Below are positions 22,626 through 32,490 of a DNA stretch of 64,000 nt, in pieces. Both the position numbers and the translations under genes were made by a program. Each line of letters begins with the position of its first letter. Position 1 is the stretch's first letter. Below the pieces are notes generated by a model. That model did no database searches. It saw only the letters and a program-made list of their open reading frames with translations, and was not told where the DNA came from. Origin of the DNA: Ryuthela nishihirai (taxonomy: Eukaryota > Arthropoda > Arachnida > Araneae > Heptathelidae); the NCBI GenBank assembly GCA_038380435.1, contig JAWZYU010000001.1:14240001-14304000 (forward strand). Direction: 5' to 3'.

Positions 22626-23652
22626 CACCGAGAATTTGGGAAGTTGACCTCTCCTCTTTGGGATGAAAAAAAATCAAAACTCAACACAGAAGATCAAATC
22701 ATTATGCGGAAACATCAAAAAGTAGTCCGAGGAGAGAAAAACCACGAACCACTAGCAAAGTGTTGGTCGACCATGGCTCATCGATGCTAGAGGTGAGCAA
22801 AGGTATGGTACGAGTCAACAGAAGGGATACTGTTGCACAACTCGCCAGTAATTTGAATGATGGTGACAGTAGTAATGTGTCACAACAACAGTACATGGAA
22901 CCCTGCTGAAAATGGGGCTGCGTAGCTGCAAGCCACTGTGAGTGCCCGGGCTAACCTCGGTTCATCGTCGAAAGTGCCTACAACGGGCAGGCAAACATAA
23001 AAACTGGACCTTGAATCATTGGGAGAAAGTCGTCTGTCTGATGAATCTCGTTTCCTGTTGCATCATGTGGACGACCGCCTACGCGTGTGTCGTTTACCTG
23101 AGGAAGTTTTCCACCAGGATGCACCATGGGACAAAAGCAAGCCGGTGGAGGAAGTGTAATGCTTTGGGCAATGTTCTTCTGGGAAACCCTGGTTCCAGTC
23201 ATTCATTGTGCAGGAAACTATGACGCCTACCATCTACCTAAACATCATTGCAGACCAGGTACATCCTTTCATGGCAATGGTATATCCCTCTAGTAGTGCC
23301 TTCTTTCAGCAGGATAATGCGCCATGCCACACTGCCCGGATTGTTCGAGAATGGTTCGCTGAACATGAGGAAGACTTTAAGTTATTGCCCTGGCCTCTAA
23401 ATTCCCAAAACATCAATCCAATCGAGCATTTATGGTTTGTGTTGGAACAGCATATCCGATCTGCGGCGGCTCAATCATGTAACGTATAAGAGTTAAAGGA
23501 TCTGTTGGCAATGTGTTGGCACCAGACACCGCAAGACACCTTTAGAAATCTTGTAGCGTCTATGCCTCATCGGGTAAGAGCTGTTTTGGCGGCACGTGGA
23601 GGATCAACATCATATTAGGCAGGTGGTCATAATATTTTGGCTCTTCGGTGCA
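22626..23652 (+). mobile_element. Tc1-like transposon relic
   Basis: A decayed transposase (22780-23610) ends near a terminal sequence GGTGGTCATAATATTTTGGC (23624-23643), continuing to CTCTTCGGTG. A weak inverted counterpart starts at CACCGAGAATTTGGG (22628). The right terminus shares its inner half with the perfect MITE TIR at 9356-9443. The left boundary is tentative. Confidence 0.7.
22780..23610 (+). pseudogene. Tc1-like transposase, multiple stops and shifts
   Basis: In successive frames one reads a paired-like DNA-binding remnant ending LLKMGLRSCKPL, then NWTLNHWEKVV (just before the first catalytic acid), MDADHYLN-like residues, SSAFFQQDNAPCHTARIVRE (second acid D) and WPLNSQNINPIEHLWFVLE (third acid E). 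There are 36 residues between the D and E as preserved, which would be DD36E-type spacing if no indel altered it. At least three frameshifts and several stops make it dead. A second fragment of the same lineage lies at 55065-55325. Confidence 0.85.
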
Positions 23653-23901
23653 TATCCGATGTAATATAGCAACCGGGATGATGTAAATAGCAACCGGGAT
23701 TACAAAATAGCTTAAAGTGAATTGCAAACTATTTCAACCATATTATTAGATGGCTGAACTGTAACTCATTAATACTGAATGCCAATAAAATTAAATAAAT
23801 GTACATTCACTCTGCAAAATTTTTACATAAAATCAAAACATATAAGTTAGGGTGTTTGAACCGAACAGTCTCTGATTAATCTGGATGCTCGTGTGTTCTT
23901 C

Positions 23902-24286
23902 GGGGCGGGGGTGGTTCAGTCGGTAGCGCGCCAGGCTCGTAATCTGTAGTTCCCAGGTTCGAGTCCCAGCTGGGTCAGCGTTGAGATTTTTCTCCGCAAA
24001 ATTCCCCACCCTGCTCACGGTCAGTAGGGGACACCGATGGGCTTGGAAAGGCCGCCGTCCGTCGGATGGGACGTTAAGCCGTGGCCCCGTGTACGGGAGA
24101 GCCATACCCTGTGCACGTTAAAGAACACGCTGGATGGCCTTGATGGGAGGCTACCATCTGTCTCCCAACAGCTGTTCCAGTGGGTCCCCTCCCCCAACCT
24201 TCTCTGAGCCATCGGTGTCTTTGTGACCTGGCCATTTAGCCCATGGTGTGCAAAAAAGTGCCGCTCAGAGGTAAAACAACCCAACT
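23902..24286 (+). mobile_element. SINE family 1, full-length copy with exact target duplication
   Basis: Head with TCAGTCGGTAGCGCGCCAGG and GGTTCGAGTCCC, central block with GACGTTAAGCCGTGGCCCCG and CACGTTAAAGAACACG, tail ending GGTAAAACAACCCAAC. A 10-bp direct repeat TGTGTTCTTC flanks it (23892-23901 and 24287-24296). Close to the family consensus, so recent. Confidence 0.95.
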
Positions 24287-24296
24287 TGTGTTCTTC

Positions 24297-25600
24297 TTGA
24301 AATCGTTACGCAATATAACTATTTAGTCCTAATCATTGATTCGAATTTCAGATTGACAACAAACATTTCGAAGTTATGTGATCGAATAAGAATTTGTGCA
24401 AAAATTTACTACATAAACTATTTCGTACTCTCTCATATTAGCATATTGATATATAAAACAATTTGTTAACCTCTCATAAGGTACGAGATTGCTGTATATG
24501 GAAATACTCTCAAAATACATTAAAGAAAAATCAGCAACTTGCAAAATTCAATTCTAAGATCAATTTCATCGACAGTTAAAAGAACGACTATGTCTTCTAA
24601 TAAAAACAGATTTGTACACCATAATGTGTTACCTGTGGATGTATAGATATGCTATGATTCTTAAATACTTTTCAAAAAGTGATTACAAAATAATTTCGAT
24701 CACGCGATCAACACACGGCTAAGTAGCAATTATTACTAGGAAATCCGAAATTTTAGCAATAATTACCGTAAACGCAACAGGAACTATTCAGTTCATCTTA
24801 TTTTTAACTCTTTGCCTAGAGAGCTATTTATCCATTCTTAGCCTATCAAAACTAAAATCTGAGACCAAAAATTGGCTTTTAAACAGTTAAGAGTATAATA
24901 GTGCCTCTTTCCTAACTTAATATTAATTAGCATTTTTAATTTTACACTTATATATTTATATCAGGACTTTTCATGTTTGAATGTTAATATGTAACCAATG
25001 TATAGCAACTATTTATAAATAGCAACTATTTATATAACTGCATATGTTTAACGTTACTCGAATATGCTATATCAACAAGCTTCGTGGGGATTTTATTAAC
25101 GTTGTTACTCTATTTAAGCGTTTCTTCCATTTCTCTATTAACTGTGTGCTTTTGCAAGGAGTATGTTTGTATCAGTTAGCATTTGTTTTTACAGTCAAGC
25201 TCTTAGAACTTTTATGATCAACTGTGTGTATGTAAATGCAAAGGAAATAAAGATTTATTATTATAAAAGGAAAGGTGTTAATAGTTTGCTTGCTTTTCTG
25301 CATCATTTGAAGGGAGAACAACACTCCTTTCAATGTAAAACTCTCCTTTCAATGAATATCAAGCCACCCTTTACAGCCAGTTCACATTCAGAGTTTTAAT
25401 TCTTAAAGCCACAAGGTAATTGCTCTGAAAATAAATGCTCCTAAAATTTATTGGAAATTATTTAATAAACTAATGAAGGGCTGGAGATTGAGATATTGAG
25501 ACCCGAGTTAAATATGAATATAATTTACGTCAAGTTCAACCCCTGAAATCTCTAAAGCGCCATCTGTTAGAAATCGATGAGATTTCCATATTCTCTGACG
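24297..25600. other. Gene-free AT-rich stretch
   Basis: Nothing recognised. A 78-codon frame at 25163-25399 has no domain. Confidence 0.4.
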
Positions 25601-25689
25601 AACAGTCTCTCATTCCTTTTGGTGTTTGCCTCCCGAAATGCTTGTCAAAGTGAATAAAACGGCTTCCGACAAATCCACTGAAGTTCCAA

Positions 25690-26300
25690 TCGAGGCACTA
25701 TCGCCTGAGCGTCTATAAGGTCAGAGACGGAGTATTGGGTTGGTGAGCATGCGGCCCGCGCTAGGGGAGCATTCTGGCGAATAGCATCCTCTGGCAAAAG
25801 GCAGGCGGCGGCAGCGGCACGAGAATCGCTTTTGCAGCGTCGTTTCATTCCACGCAACAGAATGCAGGCTTCGCGGAGCTAGTAATCGAGTTGGTAGAGT
25901 CTCCACTGGCACTACCAGCTTGTTGATCGGTGGCGGTAGCAGCGGCGCTGAATCTGTTCCGCCATGGCGGCGCTCAAGATGCCGAGAGACGGAGAAGAGG
26001 GCGCGCGGCAGAAACAGGTCAGCTATGTTTGCCGAGCTGAGGCACGGGGCAGAGCAAACACCGCGTGACAAAGAGTGGTAGATGGGAGGGGAAAAAAGGA
26101 AACTCCGAATGAAAACCGTAATCCTCTATTCCACGACTCTGGCGAGGAATTTAATCCTTCGTGGATGAAAGCTGGATGGCGCAGTGATAATGGGTGGGAG
26201 GAGAAAGAAGAGGAGGAGGAGGGTGACGCCTTCAAGATCTTCGCTAGCCAAGATTCAAATGGAAAAGAAAGCATCGTGGGATTATCTTCTTATTGAAGTT
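25690..26300 (+). other. GC- and CpG-rich island, candidate host promoter/first exon
   Basis: Base composition changes sharply to GC-rich with many CG dinucleotides between two AT-rich flanks. At 25964 an ATG in near-ideal context (CCGCCATGGCGG) opens a 34-codon frame starting MAALKMPRDGEEGARQKQ. Just after, CAG|GTCAGC at 26015-26023 could be a weak splice donor. Downstream, a frame at 26075-26296 encodes an acidic stretch with WEEKEEEEEGDAFKIF. I do not recognise the protein. This may be the only host exon in the window, or a decayed copy of one. Confidence 0.35.
26186..26247 (+). repeat. 62-bp segment duplicated inside LINE copy C
   Basis: This segment, running from GATAATGGGTGGGAGGAGAA to CTTCGCTAG, recurs at 31009-31071 with a single mismatch, within the reverse transcriptase of an RTE-like LINE. 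Here it is part of the acidic coding-like frame. The copy in the LINE replaces normal LINE sequence. Confidence 0.85.
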
Positions 26301-26621
26301 TCTTCAGTTCCTTAAACTGATGTGTACATCCACCCATTTTCTGACTTAAAAAGTCATTGGGAGAGGAGTCTTTGATTTGTAGGAAAAGCCCTTCGCACAA
26401 ACTTAAATTCTCTCTTCAAGTGTTGAAAAAGATGTTTAGACTTTTTAGTATTTTCTGCAGTCGACGATAAGCTTGTACGATTGAAGCATGCTTCGACACA
26501 TTCAAGCAATTCCTTATCAACCAACAAGCGGTTTGTGTTTGGGCTATCTAGCCCAGTTTGCCAACAGTAAAGATTCTTTTTAAGCGAAACGAAAAAAAAG
26601 TTTATGTCGATCTCTTTCAAA

Positions 26622-27098
26622 TCATCCTCAAGCAGTCATGGGCTACGGAGGTCCAAACAGACCGTGCAATTTCGTTCTCCAAGCGGGGGTGGCTCAGTCG
26701 GTAGCGCGCCAGGCTCGTAATCTGTAGTTCCCAGGTTCGAGTCCCAGCTGGGTCAGCGTTGAGATTTATCTCCGCAAAATTCCCCGCCCTGCCCACGGTC
26801 AGTAGGGGACACCGATGCGCTTGGAAAGGCCGCCGTCCGTCGGATGGGACGTTAAGCCATGGCTCCGTGTGCGGGAGAGCCATACCCTGTGCACGTTAAA
26901 GAACAGGCTGGATGGCCTTGACAGGGGGCTACCATCTGTCTCCCAACAGCTGTTCTAGTGAGTCCTCTCCCCCAACCTTCTCTGAGCCTTAGGGTCCTTG
27001 TGACCTGGCCATTTAGCCCATGGTGTGCAAAAAAGTGTCGCTCAGAGGTAAAACAACCCAACCCTTCGTTCTCCAAGCGTATTTGTCCTGAGCTAATT
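26622..27098 (-). mobile_element. RTE-like LINE 3' end (copy B), split by a SINE
   Basis: On the minus strand the flanks join as the last ~80 bp of the RTE-like LINE: the AGCTCAGGA region, AATTGCACGGTCTG, GGACCTCCGTAGCCCATG and a tail of one GAT repeat. Matching sequence is at 8548-8630. Only this tail inserted (severe 5' truncation). The SINE at 26686-27064 later split it. Confidence 0.88.
26686..27064 (+). mobile_element. SINE family 1 nested in LINE copy B
   Basis: Full-length copy with a 15-bp exact target duplication TTCGTTCTCCAAGCG (26671-26685 and 27065-27079). The duplicated bases belong to the LINE 3' end, so the SINE is younger than the LINE insertion. Confidence 0.95.
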
Positions 27099-27602
27099 GT
27101 ATATAAATGCTACAATGGAATGTAATTTTTTAGGATAACGTTTGCAATAACCGTGACAATATTTTAGGGATGGATTCATTCCATTCGTTTTAATGAGCAG
27201 AAAAGAGCTAAACTATAAAACTCAGCAGCATGTACAGCTGAGCAGAATATGAAGTTATGGCTGTCATTTATCGTACCATTAAAATTTCAAATGTTAGTTC
27301 GAATGTTTCTCGAGAAATATTCCTGAACTTTGACAGATCAACAAAAACATTTCACTGCGTTTTAATCAGAATCATCTGTAGATAAGAAAGATAAATTTAC
27401 ATTTCCCTACACAGCTCTCAAATGAAAGTCAGTGGCACTGGTGCATGTTATAGCAGGACTGTTCTGTGTTACTTGCTCCCACTTGGCATCCATTTTTTTA
27501 TTCCTTCTGATTCTCTATCCTTAATATTTCACTTATACCTCATCTTCACTCCAATTATCCAGTGACACCTTTGGGAAATGAAAAGGCGCTACTCACTAGA
27601 GC
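27099..27602. other. Gene-free stretch
   Basis: Nothing recognised between the SINE/LINE nest and SINE family 2. Confidence 0.4.
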
Positions 27603-27610
27603 ACTTTTAA

Positions 27611-27817
27611 TGAATCAATCAATACCCCCTCAAGCAGCTGCTTGCCACAGAAGTCTTACAAGAGCCTGCTAGTTTATATGCCATAGTAGAAGGTCTGTGA
27701 AGTTGGCAGGATCTCAGCAGAAAAGCAGCACGAACATCCATGCCTTACCCGAGACTCGAACCCCGGTCCCTTAGATCAGTAGTCAAGCGCGCTAACCACT
27801 CGCCCACGGGACGGCGG
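27611..27817 (-). mobile_element. SINE family 2 copy
   Basis: Minus-strand head with GTGGGCGAGTGGTTAGCGCG and a B-box GGGTTCGAGTC; the body is about 207 bp. ACTTTTAA (27603-27610 and 27818-27825) is the probable target duplication. Slightly diverged from the 45.3-kb copy. Confidence 0.88.
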
Positions 27818-27825
27818 ACTTTTAA

Positions 27826-28130
27826 AACAAAATTTTAATTCAAAAGTAATAACTAAGGATTGAACTCCACAGCAGGGTTAACAACGGATTCATCTTTTGA
27901 CTTAAAGTTCAAGTGTTTTTGTTTCGTTTAATCTCTCTACACAGCAAACCCTTCAAGTTCATGTGGAATGGATGCAATATATCCTTGAAGCAATTCTTAC
28001 TCTCTGGTGTCCTTTTCTGGGAGGGAGGTTTAGCCAGATTCCATCCTCAGACAATCTTATTTAAGTATTGGTGATCAAATTTACTAGACTGTAGCAAGAA
28101 CAGAGTGCCTAGCAGAGTTTACCCTTAATC
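27826..28130. other. Gene-free stretch between SINEs
   Basis: Nothing recognised. Confidence 0.4.
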
Positions 28131-28139
28131 TCTTGAAAT

Positions 28140-28517
28140 TTAGTAGCAGGGGTGTCTCAATCGGTAGCGGGTCAGGCTCGTAATTTACAGTTCCTAGATT
28201 CGAGTCCCAGATGAGTCAGCATTGATATTTATCTCCGCTAAACTCCCCAGTCCTGCCTACGGTCAATAGGGGCAACGATGGGCTTGGAAAGCCGCCGTCT
28301 GTCGGATGGGACGTTAAGCCGTGCCTCCGTGTATGGGAGAATCATACCCTGTGGACGTTAAAGAACACGATGGATTGCCTTGACGGGAGAATACCATCTG
28401 TATCCCAACGGCTGTCCAGTGGGTCTCCTGCCCTCAACCTTTTCTGAGCCTTCGGGGTTTTTGTGATTTAGCCTATTGTGTGCGAAAAAGTGCCGCTCAG
28501 AGATATATCAACACGAA
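28140..28517 (+). mobile_element. SINE family 1, diverged copy
   Basis: All family blocks are present with moderate divergence (B-box decayed to GATTCGAGTCCC, tail AAAAAGTGCCGCTCAGAG). A 9-bp repeat TCTTGAAAT flanks it at 28131-28139 and 28518-28526. Older than the consensus-like copies. Confidence 0.85.
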
Positions 28518-29559
28518 TCTTGAAATCTATTTAATGTGCATAATGAAAAACAGTATATAGTTATGTAAAGTTTGTAGTGATAACGCCTAACCCGTAATTT
28601 AAAAATCAGGTAGATGGATTGCAACAGTATTAGGTGTGACTCTTCCGTTTTGTATATAAGTGTTATTTAAACCCAAAAATGAAAATGATCAATTGAGTTG
28701 GAACTGAAGACTGAAACGAGGAGGACGATCAATTTTAGATGAGATATTTTGAATAGGATATGTTCTCCGGATGATGCATAGAATCGTCCAGGCCTATCAC
28801 TTAATGTCCGACCCCGCCTTCTCGAGGTTCAGGCCGTTAGTACCTTTCAAAAGAGATACTCTCTTATGAAAGGGAACGGAAGAGAATGGTTGTCAGATCA
28901 GTGTGGTATACTGATCTAGACAATTATGGCTACTTTTCGTTTTCTTCTACCCTGTTGAGGAGTGGTCAACCACACAGAATTCTGGTGCTGACCATATATA
29001 CCAACTTGAACGGAATTATGGCTCTGAGCTTGATTATGGATCCTGATTTTGATCCTATATATGAGCAAAGCCCGAACTCATTTCTAGTACCAGGGCTCAG
29101 GTGCTGGCCATATGAATCTACTGGACTAGACTAAAATAGGGCTCTGAGCTAGATTATGGATCATGAATTTGCTGCACTGCTGGGCTTCTGTGGAGGGAAA
29201 ATCTTCCGCTGTGTTTTTTGTTTGTTTATGGGGAGACAGACCAAGTGAATAGATTCACAGGACATGTTTTATCAGCTGGTGGATAATCCTGAGCAGAGGT
29301 CATCGCAGGCACCTGAACTCTTGCTTCTACTGGTATCGTCAAATTCTACATTGAAGAAAGTCTTCTAGTGTAGATGGCTTCAGTCTTTAGTGGTGGGGGA
29401 ACGGGTTTTGCCCCATGTCTGCGATTAAGGGGCTGTTTGATATTTTCTGCATTCCCTCTCTCAGTAAACATATTTTCTTCAAACATCCATTAACCATTTT
29501 CTCTCTATAGGTAAATGAAATGTGAGGCCTGTGCACAGAGCTTATTCTCTTGATGCCTC

Positions 29560-30330
29560 AGACAAGAATTCCACCGTTACAATTTAAATATTCTCGGCTT
29601 GCAAGAGACCAGATGGAGAGATAAAGGTCAGATTCTTAAAAATAATCTTAAATTTCTCTTTTCAGGGACGGACGATAATAAGCATCACCAAGGTGTAGGT
29701 CTGCTTCTCAGCAGACACGCCAGTGATGCTCTTCTAGGATATGAGTGCATTAATGAAAGGTTTCTTACAGCAAAATTTCAGACAAGTGTTAAATACTTGA
29801 ATGTTATCTGCTGTTATGCCCCCACTGAGGATGCCGATGAGGATGAGAAGGATAAGTTTTATGAACAACTTCAGGATATTTTGAATTCTGTCAAGAAAGG
29901 AGATATTACCCTTGTTCTAGGTGACTTCAATGCCAAAGTTGGTACTGACTCTGACCTTTGGGGAGGGGTGATAGGCCCTTTTGGTATTGGTAGCTGCAAT
30001 GGCAATAGGCAACGTCTCTTATAGGTAAGTAAACTCAATGGTTTTAGAATAACTAACACATATTACAAACACCGCGACATACATAAATACACATGGGTTT
30101 CACCTGATGGGCTGCATAGAAATATGATAGATTATATATTAATTAACAGCAGATGGGCTAGTTCTGTTAGAAATTCCAGGGCATATAGGGGAGCTGAAAT
30201 TGGATCTGACCATTACCTTGTTAAAAGTGTCTTGCATCTTAAACTTAAAAAGTGTTGTGCTAAGTTTCAAAAATTTACCTTTAATACTGAAGGAAATTTA
30301 TCTTTAATACTTTAGGTATAAATGGGAAAT
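29560..30330 (+). pseudogene. LINE endonuclease (APE-type) of copy C
   Basis: Nicks target DNA for priming. Visible in order: LQETRWRDKG (catalytic E), HHQGVGLLLS, VICCYAPTEDADEDEKDKF, LVLGDFNAKVGTD (catalytic D and N) and, in a shifted frame from 30124, MIDYILINSRW with GAEIGSDHYLV (the terminal D-H pair). The style matches RTE endonucleases (BovB-like). A stop and shift at about 30022 separate the two parts. Confidence 0.9.
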
Positions 30331-31008
30331 ATTTTAGGTAATAAATTAATACCATTTATACCTTTAGGTATAAATGAGTCTTTCAGACCTTATACCCAAA
30401 GCTTACCATAATAGGTTACTTAGTCATTATGACAGTCATGGTATGCTGACTACTGAAGTTAAGGAAGAATGGGGCCGTTTTAAACAGGCTTTTTTGGACA
30501 CTAACAGTACTCTTTTAGGAAAAAAGGAGCAGAGGAAGCAGAATTATTTGAGTGATAAGGCACTTGAGCCTATTTCAGAAAGAAGAAACTGCAGGAATGT
30601 CCTCAATCAATACCCTACTAGTCCTAATAGAAAGCATTACACAGAACTTAATAAACGTGTAAAGGATCAGTTAGCTGCTGATAAGAATCTTTGGCTTGAT
30701 GGCTTGGCTGACAAAGTCGAAGAAGTAGTTAGACAGCACAACAGCAGATAGTTAATGTTTTGTGTGGTAGAAAACGGACAGGCATACAAGGATTGAAGGA
30801 TAAACAAGGTAAGGTTATAGAAGGGGAGGATTCTGTCATGACAAGGTGGGCTGAACATTTCAGTGATGTTCTAAACAATGTAATTAGTGCTACTCCCATT
30901 GTTTATAATGATCATAGATGCAATTACTGGCTTTAATGTTGGCCTTAAAACGCAGTCTGAAGTTAATTTAGCTGTTGCTAAATTTACACTACATAAATCC
31001 CCAGTGAT

Positions 31009-31093
31009 AGATAATGGGTGGGAGGAGAAGGAAGAGGAGGAGGAGGGTGACGCCTTCAAGATCTTCGCTAGAGATCTTGAAGCTGATGATTTC
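31009..31093. repeat. Foreign patch with an 11-bp perfect inverted repeat
   Basis: Between LINE positions that are adjacent in copy A (near 7160-7180), copy C has about 85 bp of unrelated sequence. The first 62 bp match 26186-26247. It ends in CTTCAAGATCT (31054-31064), a 7-bp loop, then AGATCTTGAAG (31072-31082). Confidence 0.8.
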
Positions 31094-31573
31094 GCTTAGA
31101 GCTGCGAATGCTTCGGTTACCACACGGAGGACTGAAATTTTGAATATCTTTTATGATGAAGGTGTGGTTCCTTAAGATTTTACCAGAGATATTATTATCC
31201 CTATTTTTAATAAAGGTGATCGGAATCCTTGTGATAATTATAGGGGTATCAACACACTTTCTGTTCCAGGGAAAGTTCTTTGCATGATTGTGCTTAATAG
31301 AATTAAGAATCTGGTTGACAGGCAATTGCGTGATGAGCAATGTGGATTCAGAAGTGGTTGGGAATGTGTAGATCTTATATTTTAACTTCGGCAGATTCTT
31401 GAGAAATGTTTAAGAGTTTCAGAAACCTTCTTTGGTTGCTAGCATTGTTGATTTCAAAAAGGCTTTTGACTCTGTTGATCTTCATAATTTGTGGTTGATT
31501 GTGAGATCATATGGTATACCAGACAAGTTAGTTAACATAATGATAGCTCTCTATAATAAAACTAAGTCGTGTG

Positions 31574-31895
31574 CAGTGGCGTCCTCAGGATTTAATCTTG
31601 GGGGAGCCGAAGGGACCGCTGGCCCGACTCAGGCAAACAAAATAGCTGTCGGGCCGCCCGAGCACTACTTCGTTCGCCTTGTGTTCACAGCGGCCGTGTT
31701 TCCCGAGAGATATAGGGTATTCCCACCTTATGTGACCGCTAATTCATAAGTAGTATAGAAATAGAGACACAACACAACATAAATATAAAAAGTTCATTTT
31801 CATTGGGAAAATATTTTTGGAAAATTTTCTATTTTTTTTCCCTTTTTCTTTGAAGGGTGCCAAGGCCTCTTGGCCCCACCTCTGGGTGGACACTG
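31574..31895. mobile_element. hAT-type MITE inserted in LINE C
   Basis: The 322-bp insert begins CAGTGGCGTCC and ends GGTGGACACTG, so the outermost CAGTG/CACTG is inverted. Flanks AGTCGTGTG (31565-31573) and AGTCCTGTG (31896-31904) match at 8 of 9 positions, and removing the insert restores continuity with the LINE. An 8-bp duplication and CAGTG ends indicate the hAT superfamily. No coding capacity. Confidence 0.8.
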
Positions 31896-32490
31896 AGTCC
31901 TGTGTGAGAGTTGGTAAGGTTTGTAACAAGTGGTTTAGCATTACGTCTGGTGTTCGACAAGGGTGCATTTTGTCTCCTTTCCTCTTTAGTTTGGTTATTG
32001 ATTATGTTATGCGAAATTCACCGCAAGGGAAAGATTTTGACCTTAAATGGACTGGAGATACGAAAATTTCTGATTTAGATTATATGTTGATGATTTAGCC
32101 CTTTTGGCAAATGATGTTGACGAGATGAGCTCTTTCATTCAAGCTGTTGATGAGACTGGTAGTAGAGTAGGTTTGGTTATAAACAGAAAGAAAACTAAAG
32201 TGATGAAAATTGGTCGGTCATGCTGTGATTCAGTTGATCTGAATGGTTGCAGTCTTGAGCAGGTCTCACAGTTTAATTCTCTTGGGAGCTATGTAACAGA
32301 TAATGGTGATGTGCGGCATGAGATTAACAGACGAATAGGTATTGCTGCCAGGACTTTTAAGAATTTATGGAGAGTGTGGAGAAATAGGCGTATACACCTA
32401 AAGACTAAAATTAGACTGTATAATAGTTTGGTTCTTTCTACGGTTAGTTATGGTAGTGAAACTTGGACACTTTGTAAACAAGATAACAGG

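Larger units (their letters stand above)
28771..32490 (+). mobile_element. RTE-like LINE copy C, nearly full length, broken
   Basis: The 5' region (28771-29200) shares AATGTCCGACCCCGCCTT and GGCCGTTAGTA with the 5' end of copy D (about 42960-43025), locating the element start. Order: 5' region, endonuclease, linker, reverse transcriptase. The 3' end is missing: homology to copy A stops at CAAGATAACAGG (32490), where a different repeat begins. It carries a hAT-type MITE (31574-31895), an AT-rich insertion (about 30291-30374) and a foreign 62-bp patch (31009-31071). Confidence 0.9.
30374..32490 (+). pseudogene. LINE reverse transcriptase of copy C, interrupted
   Basis: The linker frame (30374-30751) is followed by decayed RT: the DEQCGFRSG region at about 31335, SIVDFKKAFDSVD (motif A) near 31445, GVRQGCILSPFLF (motif B) near 31950 and a broken YADD region at 32076-32095, where two extra bases shift the frame. 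The thumb follows at 32104-32490. Insertions lie between the motifs. Non-functional. Confidence 0.88.

Noticed and set aside
23902..23985. SINE heads as functional tRNA genes
   Set aside because: A- and B-boxes are good, but acceptor stems do not pair and the sequence continues into the SINE body with target duplications.
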